This document shows positions 10,286 through 22,075 of a stretch of DNA of 64,000 bases, in pieces. Position 1 is the stretch's first letter, and each line of letters begins with the position of its first letter. Under the pieces are notes generated by a model. The model made no database searches, was not told the DNA's origin, and saw only the letters and a program-made list of their open reading frames with translations. Source of the stretch: Himantopus leucocephalus (taxonomy: Eukaryota > Chordata > Aves > Charadriiformes > Recurvirostridae). A program made the translations under genes and the position numbers. Location: NCBI GenBank assembly GCA_003993805.1, contig RSEF01000006.1:28269918-28333917 (forward strand), read 5' to 3'.

Positions 10286-10887
10286 GCAGCTGACAGCAGC
10301 GATGACTGTGTGCGTTTTCCCCAGTACGGGGTTTCTGCCAGCCGTGTGCCACGCACTGGCTGGGGTTTGTGGCAGCCGGTTAGCAGTGACCCACAAAGAG
10401 CTGGGTGGCTGCTCTGCGCTGGGGACCCGCTCTGCTGTGTCCCACAGCTGCGGCTCAGTGCTGGCAGTCAGTCTTTGGTGGTTCACCCACGTGGGAGCTG
10501 CACGTTTCTGGTCAGAACACAGGATTTACAGTTATCACAGGTGTGTAGTTAAAAACAGGCTGTTCTTTGTAGGTCCTTTATCTCTGTTTGCTGAATTTTA
10601 AAGGAGCTGAAAGAAGACGAAGAGAGCTTTGCAAGAGTGCTGCTGAATACCACTATAAAGATCTGGATTTACTCTCCTGTGCAGGAGTATCTACATAGTA
10701 TGAGTGAGTTAGACCTGTGCATGGAAATAAAGCAAGCTCAGAGTGTAAACCTAGAGCTAATTGCCCCATGGGACTTGTCATTGAAAACTGACCAAAAAAG
10801 CTCTGATTCAGCTGGAGGCAATTTTGCTGCCACTGGGGCATGGTTAGATTGCTTTTAGGAACTGTCATACATTCCTATGTTTTGAAA

Positions 10888-10922
10888 AATCATAGCATCT
10901 TGGCTTGGAAGAGCTACCGCTC
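10888..10922 (-). mobile_element. Possible eroded CR1 3' terminus
   Basis: The stretch aaatcatagcatcttggctt followed by ggaagagctacc resembles the reverse complement of a CR1 3' end with several substitutions. No ORF2 tail follows. Length and divergence make this uncertain. Confidence 0.3.
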
Positions 10923-11084
10923 CTGATCAGTGTTACTTAGGCCATATGAGTAGGTTTTGGGGGCAGTCAAAAATAGAAATAACCAATTTGAGACAGTGAA
11001 ACTTATTTATAAAGAGGGTTCTGATTATTTGCTGCCTCTTCTGAAGCTGATGACATCAGAACTTTAATTAGTCACCCGGACACC

Positions 11085-11215
11085 TTTAGACCTCTGTATC
11101 TCTGTTTCTTTGCCCTCACATAGAACAAGGGACAATAAAGCTACCTTATGTTGTAGAAATGAATACTTAAGAAATGCTGTGGCATAATACTGATGAATAT
11201 CAAATGAAAGCGGGT
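11085..11215 (+). mobile_element. Ancient amniote tRNA-derived SINE/MIR-like tail
   Basis: The order of blocks matches the body and tail of amniote MIR-type/sauropsid SINEs: acctctgtatctctgtttct, then gggacaataaagctacctta, then tgttgtagaaatgaatactt, then aatactgatga. The equivalents are the CCTCAGTTTCCCCATCTGTAA core, the GGATAATA box and the GTTGTGAGGATAAATAC tail. The tRNA head is missing. The copy is heavily diverged, consistent with great age. Confidence 0.5.
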
Positions 11216-13770
11216 AAGAAAATGAAGAGTTCTCTCTTTAAAATAGAATTTGAGGAGTCCATGGCAAATAGTGAGTTCCGCTGACGTAGAACCAGATTGT
11301 GAATGTCTGGTATCAGAGCAGTATCAAGGACTATTGAAGTCTGACTTTGTCATGCCATGTTCTACTTCCATCCTGTGAACCTAGAAGATGCCCACAGTGA
11401 ACATTTTTAATGCTGAGCTATGATAAGGTTATTTTTGCTAACTACACTGTACATGAATCTTTAAAAACATGAACTGTGCTGTAGTAGGTGCAGAATTCAC
11501 ATGCATCAATGTGCTCTCTTTACCAATATAAACAACATGTGCAATTTGCATAAAATGCAAAATATGCACGTCGCTGTTCCAAATGTTTCCACCCTTCATT
11601 TTACTGACAGACTTTCAGACACATTTTCCTGAAGTGAGAGAATTTCTGGAGTATGCACGTAGCGGTGAGAGATGGCAACCACCCATCCTGTTGCGAGAAC
11701 AAACTTGTTAAATGTTCCCTTCTACATCATGTTAGTCACTACTTGAGCAGCGAGACTGCCTTCATGTGGTTTAGCATCCTGTTCCTGGTAATCAGAGTGT
11801 TGTCTCACGTCCTACAACACTTAGAGAAACTGAAAGTCCTTCTACAGATGTTTCCTCTGAAAATGAAACTGAAATGTCTCTTACACTAATTGTCTTGCAT
11901 GTCATTGCAGCTGTCTCCAAACAAAGTCAGTTTGGATCCTTGGCCACCAAATGGTGCCTTGCAGAAGCTACTAATAAAAGAAGACTGTATCAGATGGGGA
12001 CCTAGAACTCTCTTTGCTAATGTTTTTATTTATATGTCACTTAAAGGGAAAAAAATGTGGAGCTACTTGTTGATATTTCTTTAAAAGCTGAATTTCATAT
12101 AAAAAATATTGTGATATCCATTTTAATGTGGCGGGGAAACCAAGATGACAGGTTACCAAGAGTTTGCTAATATATAGGAGATTTTGAAGCCTAACTAATG
12201 TTTCTTGTTCACACAGAGGTGTCAACACCATGTTTGGGCTGTGGCATAATTTTTACTCATTGTATATTGGCTAAAAATCTATGGGAGCTTTTTGGTTGGT
12301 TGTTTTTTTAATTTTTCTTTCAAGTTTTTTAGCAATTTCATCTTACTCTTTGTAAGTGCAGTGCTATCTACATCCTTTACTTACAAAGAAAAAAAGGTAT
12401 AATTGATGTGTTGTGCTGTTTCATACGCTGGATTTTTTTCCGTGAGGGTTTTGATTCCCCATGCTATGCTTCCTTTGTGAGAAGGTTTGAGTTCTTCAAT
12501 GTAGTTATAGATCCAAAGTCTTTCCCGAGCTTTCGAGCTGCAGGAGCATTTAGAACTTAGCTTGGTACTTTGTTGACTCGGGGATAGGTGTTGGTTTCTT
12601 ATTAGCTCCCCTGAAATTATGGGAATATGTGTCCTCAAGCCTATTCATGTAATTTGGTGAGAGGGTAAAATATGCTGTCCAATGGCACTCCACCCTGTAC
12701 TGTTGCCAGCAGAGAGAGCTTAAAACAAAAAGCAACCAATGTCAGTGGGAGCAAGGTGATGATTATTGTCAGTGACCATTATAACGGGTATTATTTGATA
12801 CTATTGCATTGTCTTTTGAATTAAATAACCGAGCCTATAATCACACTGATTATTGAGATGCAGCCTGCTTTTCTCCGAGTTTTTAGTTTCGTGCCAGGTC
12901 AGCAGTGTACTGAACTTTTCCAGGAAAGGTGCAGGCAAGAGCATGTGTAAACAAACATCTGTTCTTCCTGTGTTCAGCAGGAGGATTTGATGTGTAGTTT
13001 TTAATTGAATCTGTGAGGGCACAGTGTTTTACAGCGTAAGTGAGGATGGACAGCTAAAGTGCAGCTGAGAGCTGAGCCTTCTGAATTTGAAGGTTTGGTG
13101 GATTTTTATGTTTGCTTTTTTTAAGCATCAGTTGCAGAATCTCCTTGGGATTTGCCAGTCAAGCAAATAAACATGAAAAGCTAAACATGGATCCCAACTG
13201 CTGCAAGCGGTGCTGATCCATAGATTTTATCTAGAGCCACAAAGCAGGTGTCGTATGTGTTCAACTTTTCTCCTTTTTCTATCCTCCCTCCCACACCTGA
13301 TGAAACTATTCAGCTTTGAAATGTTGGAAGGCCACATACCTGAAGCAGCAGCGGGCTTGTTTAAACATCATTTTCTGGTATTAGTTTTATAGATCCAGAT
13401 ATGACTAATAAGGAAGTTTCTTCATTCAGTGTTCGTGGATGACCAATTTGTACTAGTATGAGGAACAAAGCTGGTATGAGGAGGTCATGTCGCCCAGGGA
13501 GCAATTCAATCCCCGGAGTGAGTCATGACACTGGTATCTTAAGCCACAGGGATAAAACATGGTAGAAAAACTCAAACATAGGGTTTTTAACTTCTTACTT
13601 TTTTCTGGAGATATTTCCAAGCAGTCTTATTTCACTAACACTCTTGGTGTTAGTATGTCTAGATTTCGGGCATTCATTTGGGCTCTCCACCTTATTTTTA
13701 TCGTAATAGATTGAAGCAGTAACTGCCTGGAAAATCAGAATAGTGAGCATAGGAAATACCATTTGCATCT
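11216..13770. other. Intergenic, nothing recognised
   Basis: AT-rich unique sequence. Open frames are at most 85 codons and show no family similarity. No repeat was identified. Confidence 0.5.
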
Positions 13771-14535
13771 AGAATCACGGGATCATAGAATAGTTTGGGT
13801 TGGAAGGGACCTTTAAGGGTCATCTAGTCCAACCCCCCTGCAATGATCGGGGACATCTTCAACTAGATCGGGTAGCCCAGAGCCCTGTCCAAGCTGACTT
13901 TGAATGTTTCCAAGGATGGGGCATCTACCACTGCTCTGGGTAACCTTCTCCAGTGTTTCACTAACCTCATTGTAAAAAATTTCTTCCTTCTATCTAGCCT
14001 AAATCTACCCTCTTTTAGCTTAAAACCATTACCCCTTGTCCTATCACAACAGGCCCTGCTAAAAACTTTGTCCCCATCTTTCTTATAAGCCCCCTTTAAG
14101 CATTGAAATGCTGCACTAGGGTCTCCCTAGAGCCTCCTCTTCTCCAGGCTGAACACCCCCAACTCTCTCAGCCTGTCTTCATAGGGGAGGTGCTCCAGCC
14201 CTCTGATCCTTTTTGTGGCCCTCCTCTGGACCCACTCCAACAGGTCCATGTCTTTCCTGTGCTGAGGGCTCCAGAGCTGGACACAGTACTCCAGGTGGGG
14301 TCTCACAAGAGCAGAGTGGAAGGGCAGAATCACCTCCCCCGACCGGCTGGCCACGCTGCTTTTGATGCAGCCCAGGATAATGGTTGGCCTTCTGGGCTGC
14401 AAGCACACGTTGTCGGCTCAAGTCCAGCTTTTCATCCACCAGTACCCCCAAGTCCTTCTCCTCAGGGCTGCTCTCAATCCCTTCATCCCCCAGCTTGTAT
14501 TGATACCAGGGGTTGCCCTGACCCACATGCCAATG
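13771..14535 (-). mobile_element. CR1 LINE, longest copy, with reverse transcriptase C-terminal remnants
   Basis: The 3' end lies at 13771 (the gaatcacgggatcatagaat type terminus). The element continues without interruption through the ORF2 C-terminus to about 14535. Two minus-strand frames overlap. One (14127-14408) carries [17 protein letters not shown] and later [12 protein letters not shown], diagnostic of the CR1 reverse transcriptase tail. The other (up to 14526) carries KDLGVLVDEKLD. The frame switch between them shows a frameshift, and further changes near 14090 break the frame, so the copy is dead. It is 5'-truncated, as most CR1 copies are. Confidence 0.95.
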
Positions 14536-16739
14536 TCTCTAGATGAGTTTTCGTAATACATTCCTCTTTTTTTCAGTCACTTTGGGGATTTGAATGTACG
14601 TTGCAGCGGTAGAAAAGGTAGTGGGTTTTGTGGTGTTGAATTATGTTTTTCTTCCAGAGATGGTGTTTCCTTTGGAGCTGGAGAGCAGGCACAACATAGC
14701 ACAATTATCTTATCAAATTATTGCACATCTGAACATCATATTGATAACATTAGTGAGTCTAAAGGCAGTAAATGCACCCCTGGCTCTGATGTACATAGGC
14801 AGGCCCGTTCTATATCACAGACTTCTCTACAGTAGAGTTCCTTGTGTGCATGGAGAGCAGTTTGCTCCACACTCTCCTCTCAGGATGACTGCTGAAATCA
14901 GAAGGGCAGGATATTTGCAGTTCACAAATGCTTTTAATGGCATCTTCAATTAAGTCAGTAGATCTTTCCTAATTCCATTTCCTGCTGCACTAAAAACTCC
15001 CCACCAGTAGATGATGATGCTTTATCAAACCACGAAAACATCTTAAAAATTTAATCTGGATAATATGTAAAACCAGTAACAGAATCAGAGCTCAATAAAA
15101 TATAGACATGGTTTTAGACTAATGTAAAACAAGGCCAAATTAGGCTGTGATATAATTTTAAGGCTAATCTTGAGGGAGCTGTTGTCAGGAGCTGTGGTTC
15201 AGAGTGGTTGAAATATTAGAAATATTAGATAAGCTATGTTAGTCTTTTTTTTTTCATTGAAACCTCTTGGGAAATAATATTTCTAGATTTCTTTGGAGCA
15301 TCTGTATACATCTGAGCAGAGAAATACTATTGTGTTTGAAACTCTAAATCACTGGATAAGTCTCTGTGGACTAGTCCTATCATCAGTTGTATTAATAATA
15401 TAAGTGATTTTAGTACAGAGCGTTCAGTCAATATTGATTCAGTTTTCTTTTGGAGCTAGTCAAGCTTTCAGATAGTATATTTGCATTTACATGGTATTAA
15501 AGGACTCCGTGTGTCTGATAAGACCAGTTAAGAACCTTCTACAGCAATTTGTTGATTGGAGAAATTGTTGAAAGTGAGGAGGAAAATGTTGTCATAAGTA
15601 GATGTCGGTATCCTTAGCACAGAAGCAGGAAGAGAGGCAGGAGAATATAGAATAATAGAAGGAAGGAAATTAGGCATGGTTTAACCTACATATGAGAGTT
15701 AACAATTTGGGTTCTGCTGCAGGAAGAAATGCAAAATTGAGTCAATGTATCATGCATACCACATAGACATACTAAACTGAATAAAATGTATATTGACCTC
15801 ACAAGAAACAGAATAGTCTTGTGGAGCTCTTTGTTTTCATTAGGCAAATTGGCCTCTGTTTTTTTCTTCAAAGCTGTAAACAATGTAAGCCAGCGTAGAG
15901 CAGCTAAGTGCCATCGTTTAGACTTTACTGTCTGCTTCACCATGATTTGCTTTTGTATAAAAAATTATTTAACAGAGATTGTAAGTTTATTTAGGGGCTG
16001 TTCCTGTAATAAAATGCTCTTTAAGTGCATTTCAAATAATTTTTACTTCACCATTTTCTCTTTTTGAATGTTTTTCCATTAAGTAGGCTTCCATTTGAGG
16101 TAACTTTAGTGTGTCTATAGTTCACTTGGTTAGGGACAAGTCTCAGAGATGTCCCTTGAGCAGAAAGTGAACTGCCCATTGAGAAAGCAGCATGGTTCAC
16201 AGAGGTAGTGTAAGGATGTGGGCACCAGTGGAAGAGCTCTCCATGTCTAAATAGTACCGTGTTTAAGATATGTGTAAAAGCTGGATGTGAGGTGCAGAAA
16301 AGTTGGGTGTCTTAAGTTTTCAAAGGTTGGCTACACATTTAAGCCATTTAGGAATCCTACGTTTCTGGTTTCGTACTGTTGCTCACGTGGTCAGGTTTGA
16401 TCTTGCCTTTGCTTTATGCAACCCTCTGAAAAGAGAGGACGTGCAGCTAACTTGTCCACGCACCCATGTGCAAACTTTGCTTGAGCTTGTGAGTAAAGGT
16501 AACTGAGATAAGGTGCCTGGTGTTTGTTCAGTAATCCAAGGTAGGCAATTATTGACACCTCTCATGGAAGAACCAGGCTTTGCTAGATCAGATCTTCCAG
16601 GCAGGGGATTTTTAGGGATTACACGGAGAGGGTGACTTAAAACGTGGAGGCCTGAGGTATTGATAGGGGTTTTATTCTGCCAGGGATTTGCATTTTAACC
16701 GTGGGCAGTTACTTAGCTCTTGTCCTTGCTCCCCATCAT
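14536..16739. other. Intergenic, nothing recognised
   Basis: Unique AT-rich sequence between two CR1 copies. Overlapping frames near 14590-14953 have no recognisable similarity. No splice-bounded exon is evident. Confidence 0.5.
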
Positions 16740-17079
16740 CATAGAATCATAGAATTGTTAAGGTTGGAAGGGACCTTTAAGATCATCTAGTCCAACCATT
16801 AACCTAACCTGACAAAACCACATCTAAACCATATCCCCAAGTACCATGTCTATCCTTTTTTTAAACACCTCCAGGGATGGCGAATCCACCACCTCCCTGG
16901 GCAGCCTATTGCAATGTTGAATAACCCTTTCGGTGAAAAAATTTTTCCTAATATCCAACCTAAACCTCGCCTGGCTTAACCCATTACCTCCCGTCCTATC
17001 ACTTGTCACTAGGGAGAAGAGGTCAGTCCCCATCTCTCTACAACCTCCTTTCAGGTAGTGATAAGGTCTCCCCTCAGCG
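16740..17079 (-). mobile_element. CR1 LINE 3' fragment, a different subfamily
   Basis: The plus strand begins with atagaatcatagaattgtta and continues through the CR1 3' UTR and ORF2 tail. The minus strand reads [16 protein letters not shown] and [17 protein letters not shown]. The segment after the 3' terminus (taacctaacctgacaaaacc) differs from the other copies, which suggests another CR1 subfamily. Similarity ends at ctcccctcagc (about 17079). A short internal deletion is visible just before that. Confidence 0.92.
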
Positions 17080-19899
17080 TGGGAGTACCACAGGGTAGAA
17101 GCTAACACGCACAGAAGTTCTGCCGGGCAGTCAGACTTCTCCGCTGGAGCATGTAATGAAAGGAGGGTGTTTGGTCGCTCATCATCTAAGTCATTTAGTT
17201 TACCCATTGCCACTTAAAATAGCAGCAAGTCAGCATGACGCATGCTCTGCTCCGTTGTGGCCCACATAACATATGTTGATGTACAAGCTGTGAGCCCTCC
17301 GTTCCTCTTCCCTAACATGGCCAGCAGACATCGCCTTCCTTCTTGCGTGCTATTGCAGTCTGACCCTTGTGTTCGAACAGTGCAGGTGGAGCGTGTGGTG
17401 ACGTGGAGGAGATGACGGAGCCAGGAGCTTCTGAAGCACACAACTTCAGAGAGTTTCAACTTACAGAAGAAATGAATATACATCAGGTAAATCTGTGACT
17501 GTAAATGAAACTTTGGGACACTTCTACAGCCATGACTAATCCTGTGCACGCTGTGACTCAGCTAGTGAAGCATTTATCAGGAAAGGTCCCAGAGCACTCA
17601 GTTACAAACCAATAAATAAAAACATTTTGTTTTCTGTAACAAACAGAATCATTGACTCTAATTTTGTTGCCTGTTCCTTACTCCTTCAAAAATAAGCCAC
17701 CCAAATGTTTATAGCCAGGCAAGAGAGGGAACATCATTTATAGTAAACATGCCCTTTGCTTTAAATTCACATGTGTTTGCCTCCTGATTCTTGCTCTGTT
17801 TCCAAGTTCAAAATCTTAAAACTCTGAAACCTGATTGACTCCCAATTATTTTGTAAAAACGTGCTTTTGGTCTGCTTTGTGGTTTATCAGCCACATGATG
17901 ATGAAACCAGATGTAATTCATCAGGTTTATATCATCGGTAAGCTGTGCATGTTGGCTGAGGGTAAATAGAAGAGACGGTAAGACACAAGGTTTTTTAATG
18001 GACTTGGTAACAGAACTTAAAATAACTACATTATTAATAATTTGGTTACCCCTCAAATTTCTAGGCTGAATCCAAACTTGACATCTGATTTATTCTAAAA
18101 CATGAACCAAGACATGCAGATCCTATCACAAATTTCTGCAAGGCTGTTAGGTTTATTATGCCTTTTCATATTTTATTATTTCATTTTTTAAATTTGTCTT
18201 TGTAAATAACATTTACAAGACAAAATTGAGTTGGTAAAAAAAAATTAACAAAAGTCACAGTTTCAAGGTGTTTTAGTTGGCTTTTTGGCAGAGTCAACTC
18301 CTAAAATTAACAAGTGCAAATTTTCTTTCTTCCTCTTTTCTGCTTAGGTTGTAGCGTTTACTACAAATTAATATTTAAGGCTGCATCTTGTATTTCGGGG
18401 TTGTTTTGTGGTTTATAAACTGCACCTGTCCCAAGATCTTTGTGCATAAAATGTAGTAACCTCTGCGCCAGAGGAACATACAGGGAGTATTGCTGTCAGT
18501 GCAGGGGCTCTGATCTAAATGAGGATGCTTTTTTGCAACTCTTAAACTACTAAAATGTGGGATTGTCACCTCCCATGTCAACTGATACTGCCAAACTGGT
18601 CTTGTACACTACTTTGTATCCTGCTTGAGTCCAGCACCTTTTTTTCATATTCATTCTCTCATGACATACTTTTCTTCTTTAAATATAATCAATGTCTTCA
18701 GAAATTGAGCATGTCCAACGTTTTAGCCCACATGTTTTCTTCTATATCCTGTTACTGGCTTTGAGGAGTCTGATTAAGAGACCTTTTAAACCAAATATGG
18801 CCCAAATATCCCATTTTCTTGCTGTTTTAAATCAGGAATAGACAAACATCAGCTGAGTCCAAAGGCTGTGTTTGGCCTTTGATGGCTGCTTTAAAAACAG
18901 TATTTCACATGTTCTGTATTTTTCCAGGTTCTTCAGTTATGGTTAGTGTGAATGGACAGAAATAACTTCATTTTATACGGTGATAAAATTGGTTGCTGTG
19001 AAAATGTAATTACTTGAAGATGTCTCAGTTGTGCTTCTCACTTCCATTGGAGACACTGAATTAAGCTACCGGGCAGAGTGTGGTTAGTTGATCCTGGAGA
19101 ACGAAACACCTTAGGGTGTCTGTTCATTATTTAGAATATTTATCCTTAGGTCATCTGGATCATTCAACGGGGGTATAATATGCCTCTCTCTGTTTCCTCA
19201 TAATGTGCAGCCTGAAATCAGCCTAGTTCTGTCTAGCAAGACTACTCAAGTTCTTAGCTGAGATGATGCAGACTTGTTCTTGGTGTAGATTTGTGTTGTC
19301 AGTGAAGTGCCTGCATGCTTGGTGCGAGAATACACTGGCAAATTAGAAATACACCTGCAAATACATTTTAAAGATGCTGAAACATCTCACTGCATAAAGT
19401 TGACACGTATTCAGTCAATTTAGCATGTTTCAAAGCCAACAAAATGTAATTGCAGGTTCTTTCTTCTTTTTGAGGTCTTCCTGCCAAGAAACCCATCTGG
19501 GTGGGTTTTGGAAGACAGTACTTTGACACCTCAGGGTCCTATCTAGAGTCTGCCAGTCATGCAGACACCTTGCTTGTTGGTTCTTCTCCCCCCACCCCTC
19601 AACAGCAGTTGCTGTATTCACAGCTACCCACTTTTCAGCTGGAGTTTGTTACAAGACAGGTAAGCTGGCAGATTTGGCTCAAAGTAAAATTCCTTGAAGA
19701 GATTAGCGGATACTTGAAAATTAACTGTTTTATTAGCATGAGAGGAAGAAAATGGCCTGTTTTTTTCCTTTAGAACGTCATATCATTCTTGCTGTTTGCT
19801 TTTTGAATAGTGTGTCATATGCGAATGGCATCTGCCAAATACCAAGCAGGCATTTGAGTTATTTGTGTCGTCATTCTCTATGGAATAAATGGAAGGGGC

Positions 19900-20115
19900 T
19901 TGAGTGAGAGCATACAAGGCAGTCTTCATACAGCAGCCTGTCACTTTGCAAAGCAGCTGTGAATTTAATGGGAGTATAAATGAAAAGCGGCTGATAATTA
20001 GGCTGCTGGGTCTTTTAGCATTATTATTGTTAATTTCTAAAAATCAATTAGGTAATCAAGAGAGTGCTATTGAGAAGCATATATTTTTGGTTTTTAATAT
20101 CCTAAGCAGGGTTCC
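19900..20115. promoter_or_regulatory. Candidate conserved noncoding element, homeodomain-rich
   Basis: The block is unique and AT-rich, with dense TAAT/ATTA cores (ataatta, gttaattt, caattagg, gtaatcaa) and a CAGCTG E-box. This composition is typical of deeply conserved developmental enhancers. Conservation cannot be measured here. Confidence 0.25.
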
Positions 20116-21769
20116 AGCTGGTGACATGATAACTTACAGCTCCTGGTAGAAATGTGATCTCAGAAGGGACTCAAGGGTCCCACTGACCTGAAAGGAAGGG
20201 GAAGATGGTGTAGTGAAGCATGATGTTTATTTATAATAAAAGGACTGTAAAGCTTAGTTAAGACTTTTTTTTTTTTTAACTGTACATAGTGTTAGAGGAG
20301 CTTCTCTACCAACCAGCAGGTATAAATGTCTAGATGCAGATTTCTGACATCTACGGGTCATATAGTGATTTATGCTATCTTAGATTTAGGAAAAAAATCT
20401 CAGTCCTTATTGAGAAGTCTCACGCTAGCTAAACAGAAGAGTACTAGTATTAGTAATCAAAGCAGGCTCCGTCAGCTCCAAAGCCACCACTTTTATAGTG
20501 GGCATGAGAGAAGCTATGAGACTTCATTTCTGTGGCAATCCAGTCTTATTTGTCCTTGGAGACAGGCTGGTGCACAGTGGTAGTTTCTCTCAGCCTTCCC
20601 CATTTATCCAGGCAGCCTCTGCTGTCTTTCCCTGACTGTTCTCTGGACTGCAGAACAGCATTCCAGATCATGCTCTCCTTCCTGTAACCTCCCTCCAAAT
20701 CCTTTAGCCTTTTCTACAGTGTTTGCAATTAAACGCTAACAATGGGTTGCATGGGAAAAGAGCTCTGCGTTACAGCTGAATGTTGTGTGCCAGGTCAGCA
20801 AGTTTGTGCGTGGCTGCCTGCGTATGCTTCTGTGCCAACACAGCAGTCATTCTCTCTTTTCTAGACCGTGAAATACAGAGGTGGCTAAGTGCACTTGCCA
20901 CTGTGGGGTTTTTATTAGGGGAAGGAGACAGCAGTTTGCTGCAGCAAAATTGAAATTGTTTAAGCGGAACAGGAGCCTTAATGGTAAGAAAGAATCTCCT
21001 GCCTCTCGCATTGTGCTTGGGAGGAGCAAGCCCTTGTTATCTTTGGTGCTTGTTTTGCTGTTTGGGATGCAGCAATAGCATCTTGAAGTGCCAGATCAGG
21101 GGCACTGCTTCTACAGCATTGCCTGAGATGAAAGAGCATGTGTAAAAACGGAGATTGATTCTTTGAGATTTGCCCTGCTTCAGCTGTGAATATAGCTCAT
21201 GCATACTGGCATCTCTCTATTGATAGATCCGACTTGGCATGTGAATGTGGCACTGAGTGACAGCTCTATACTGAACACTGTCCAGATGGCGAGCTCTTGT
21301 AAAGCTTTGCTCTTGTTCCTCTCAAACCTAGTTATTAGGATCTTTTGTATCCTCACATGATCAGGCATGAGAACAAGTGCTGAATGACAGCAAGGTGAGG
21401 GGCAGAAGAAGGGGGGGAGGCTCCACAAGTGGAGGAAAAAGAGGCTGATTCTTACTCTCTTTCTCAGGTGTCTGCCAGTATTCACTGTCAAAAGCGTGAT
21501 CCTGGTGTAGCTGATCTTGGTCTGTTGTGGCTGAAGCAGAGATGTTGGCATGAAGAGAGGCATCACATCATGAGTGGGAGAAAGGGAGAGAGCGGTGAGG
21601 TGGCAGAGTGCAAAAGATGGGCAAAATGTAGATCATGGTGAGAAGTGGGAAGAAAGAGAAGCTGGGAGAGGCATTAATAGAGTAATACAGAGGTTATGAG
21701 AAGAATGAAGGGACAACAAGGCCAAGGAAGTGACAAATTTATCTAAAGGTAGTTCTGTCAGCAGCCTGT

Positions 21770-22075
21770 CATGGCCGGGTAACAGCAGCACATCCATTTG
21801 GAGCTGAATATTGCCTCAGTCATTGTTTTCATAATCCTTTTTCTACTCTAATACTGCAAATTATGCAAATGTGCCAGGTGCATGCTGGGTGCAGGATGCT
21901 ATGCAGAATCTCTTATGAGCGTGCAAGGCTAATAGGCAGCTTTCGTCTGAAGCACAGCTCTTCATGTGACTCAGAGCGCTGGCTGCTATTGTAAGACCTG
22001 GTAGAGCCTGGGACCTGTCAGACTGTTTTGTTTCTCTGATACTTACCTAATAGCTAAATTAATCTAGTAGGTTCT
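21770..22075. promoter_or_regulatory. Candidate conserved noncoding element with POU octamer
   Basis: It contains a perfect ATGCAAAT octamer (21863-21870), a SOX-like cattgtt upstream of it, a GTGACTCA half AP-1 site and ctaaattaatc. The sequence is unique and free of known repeats. Function is inferred from motif density only. Confidence 0.25.

Noticed and set aside
14127..14526. Reverse transcriptase-like peptides as a possible host gene
   Set aside because: They are ORF2 remnants of a 5'-truncated, frameshifted CR1 copy.
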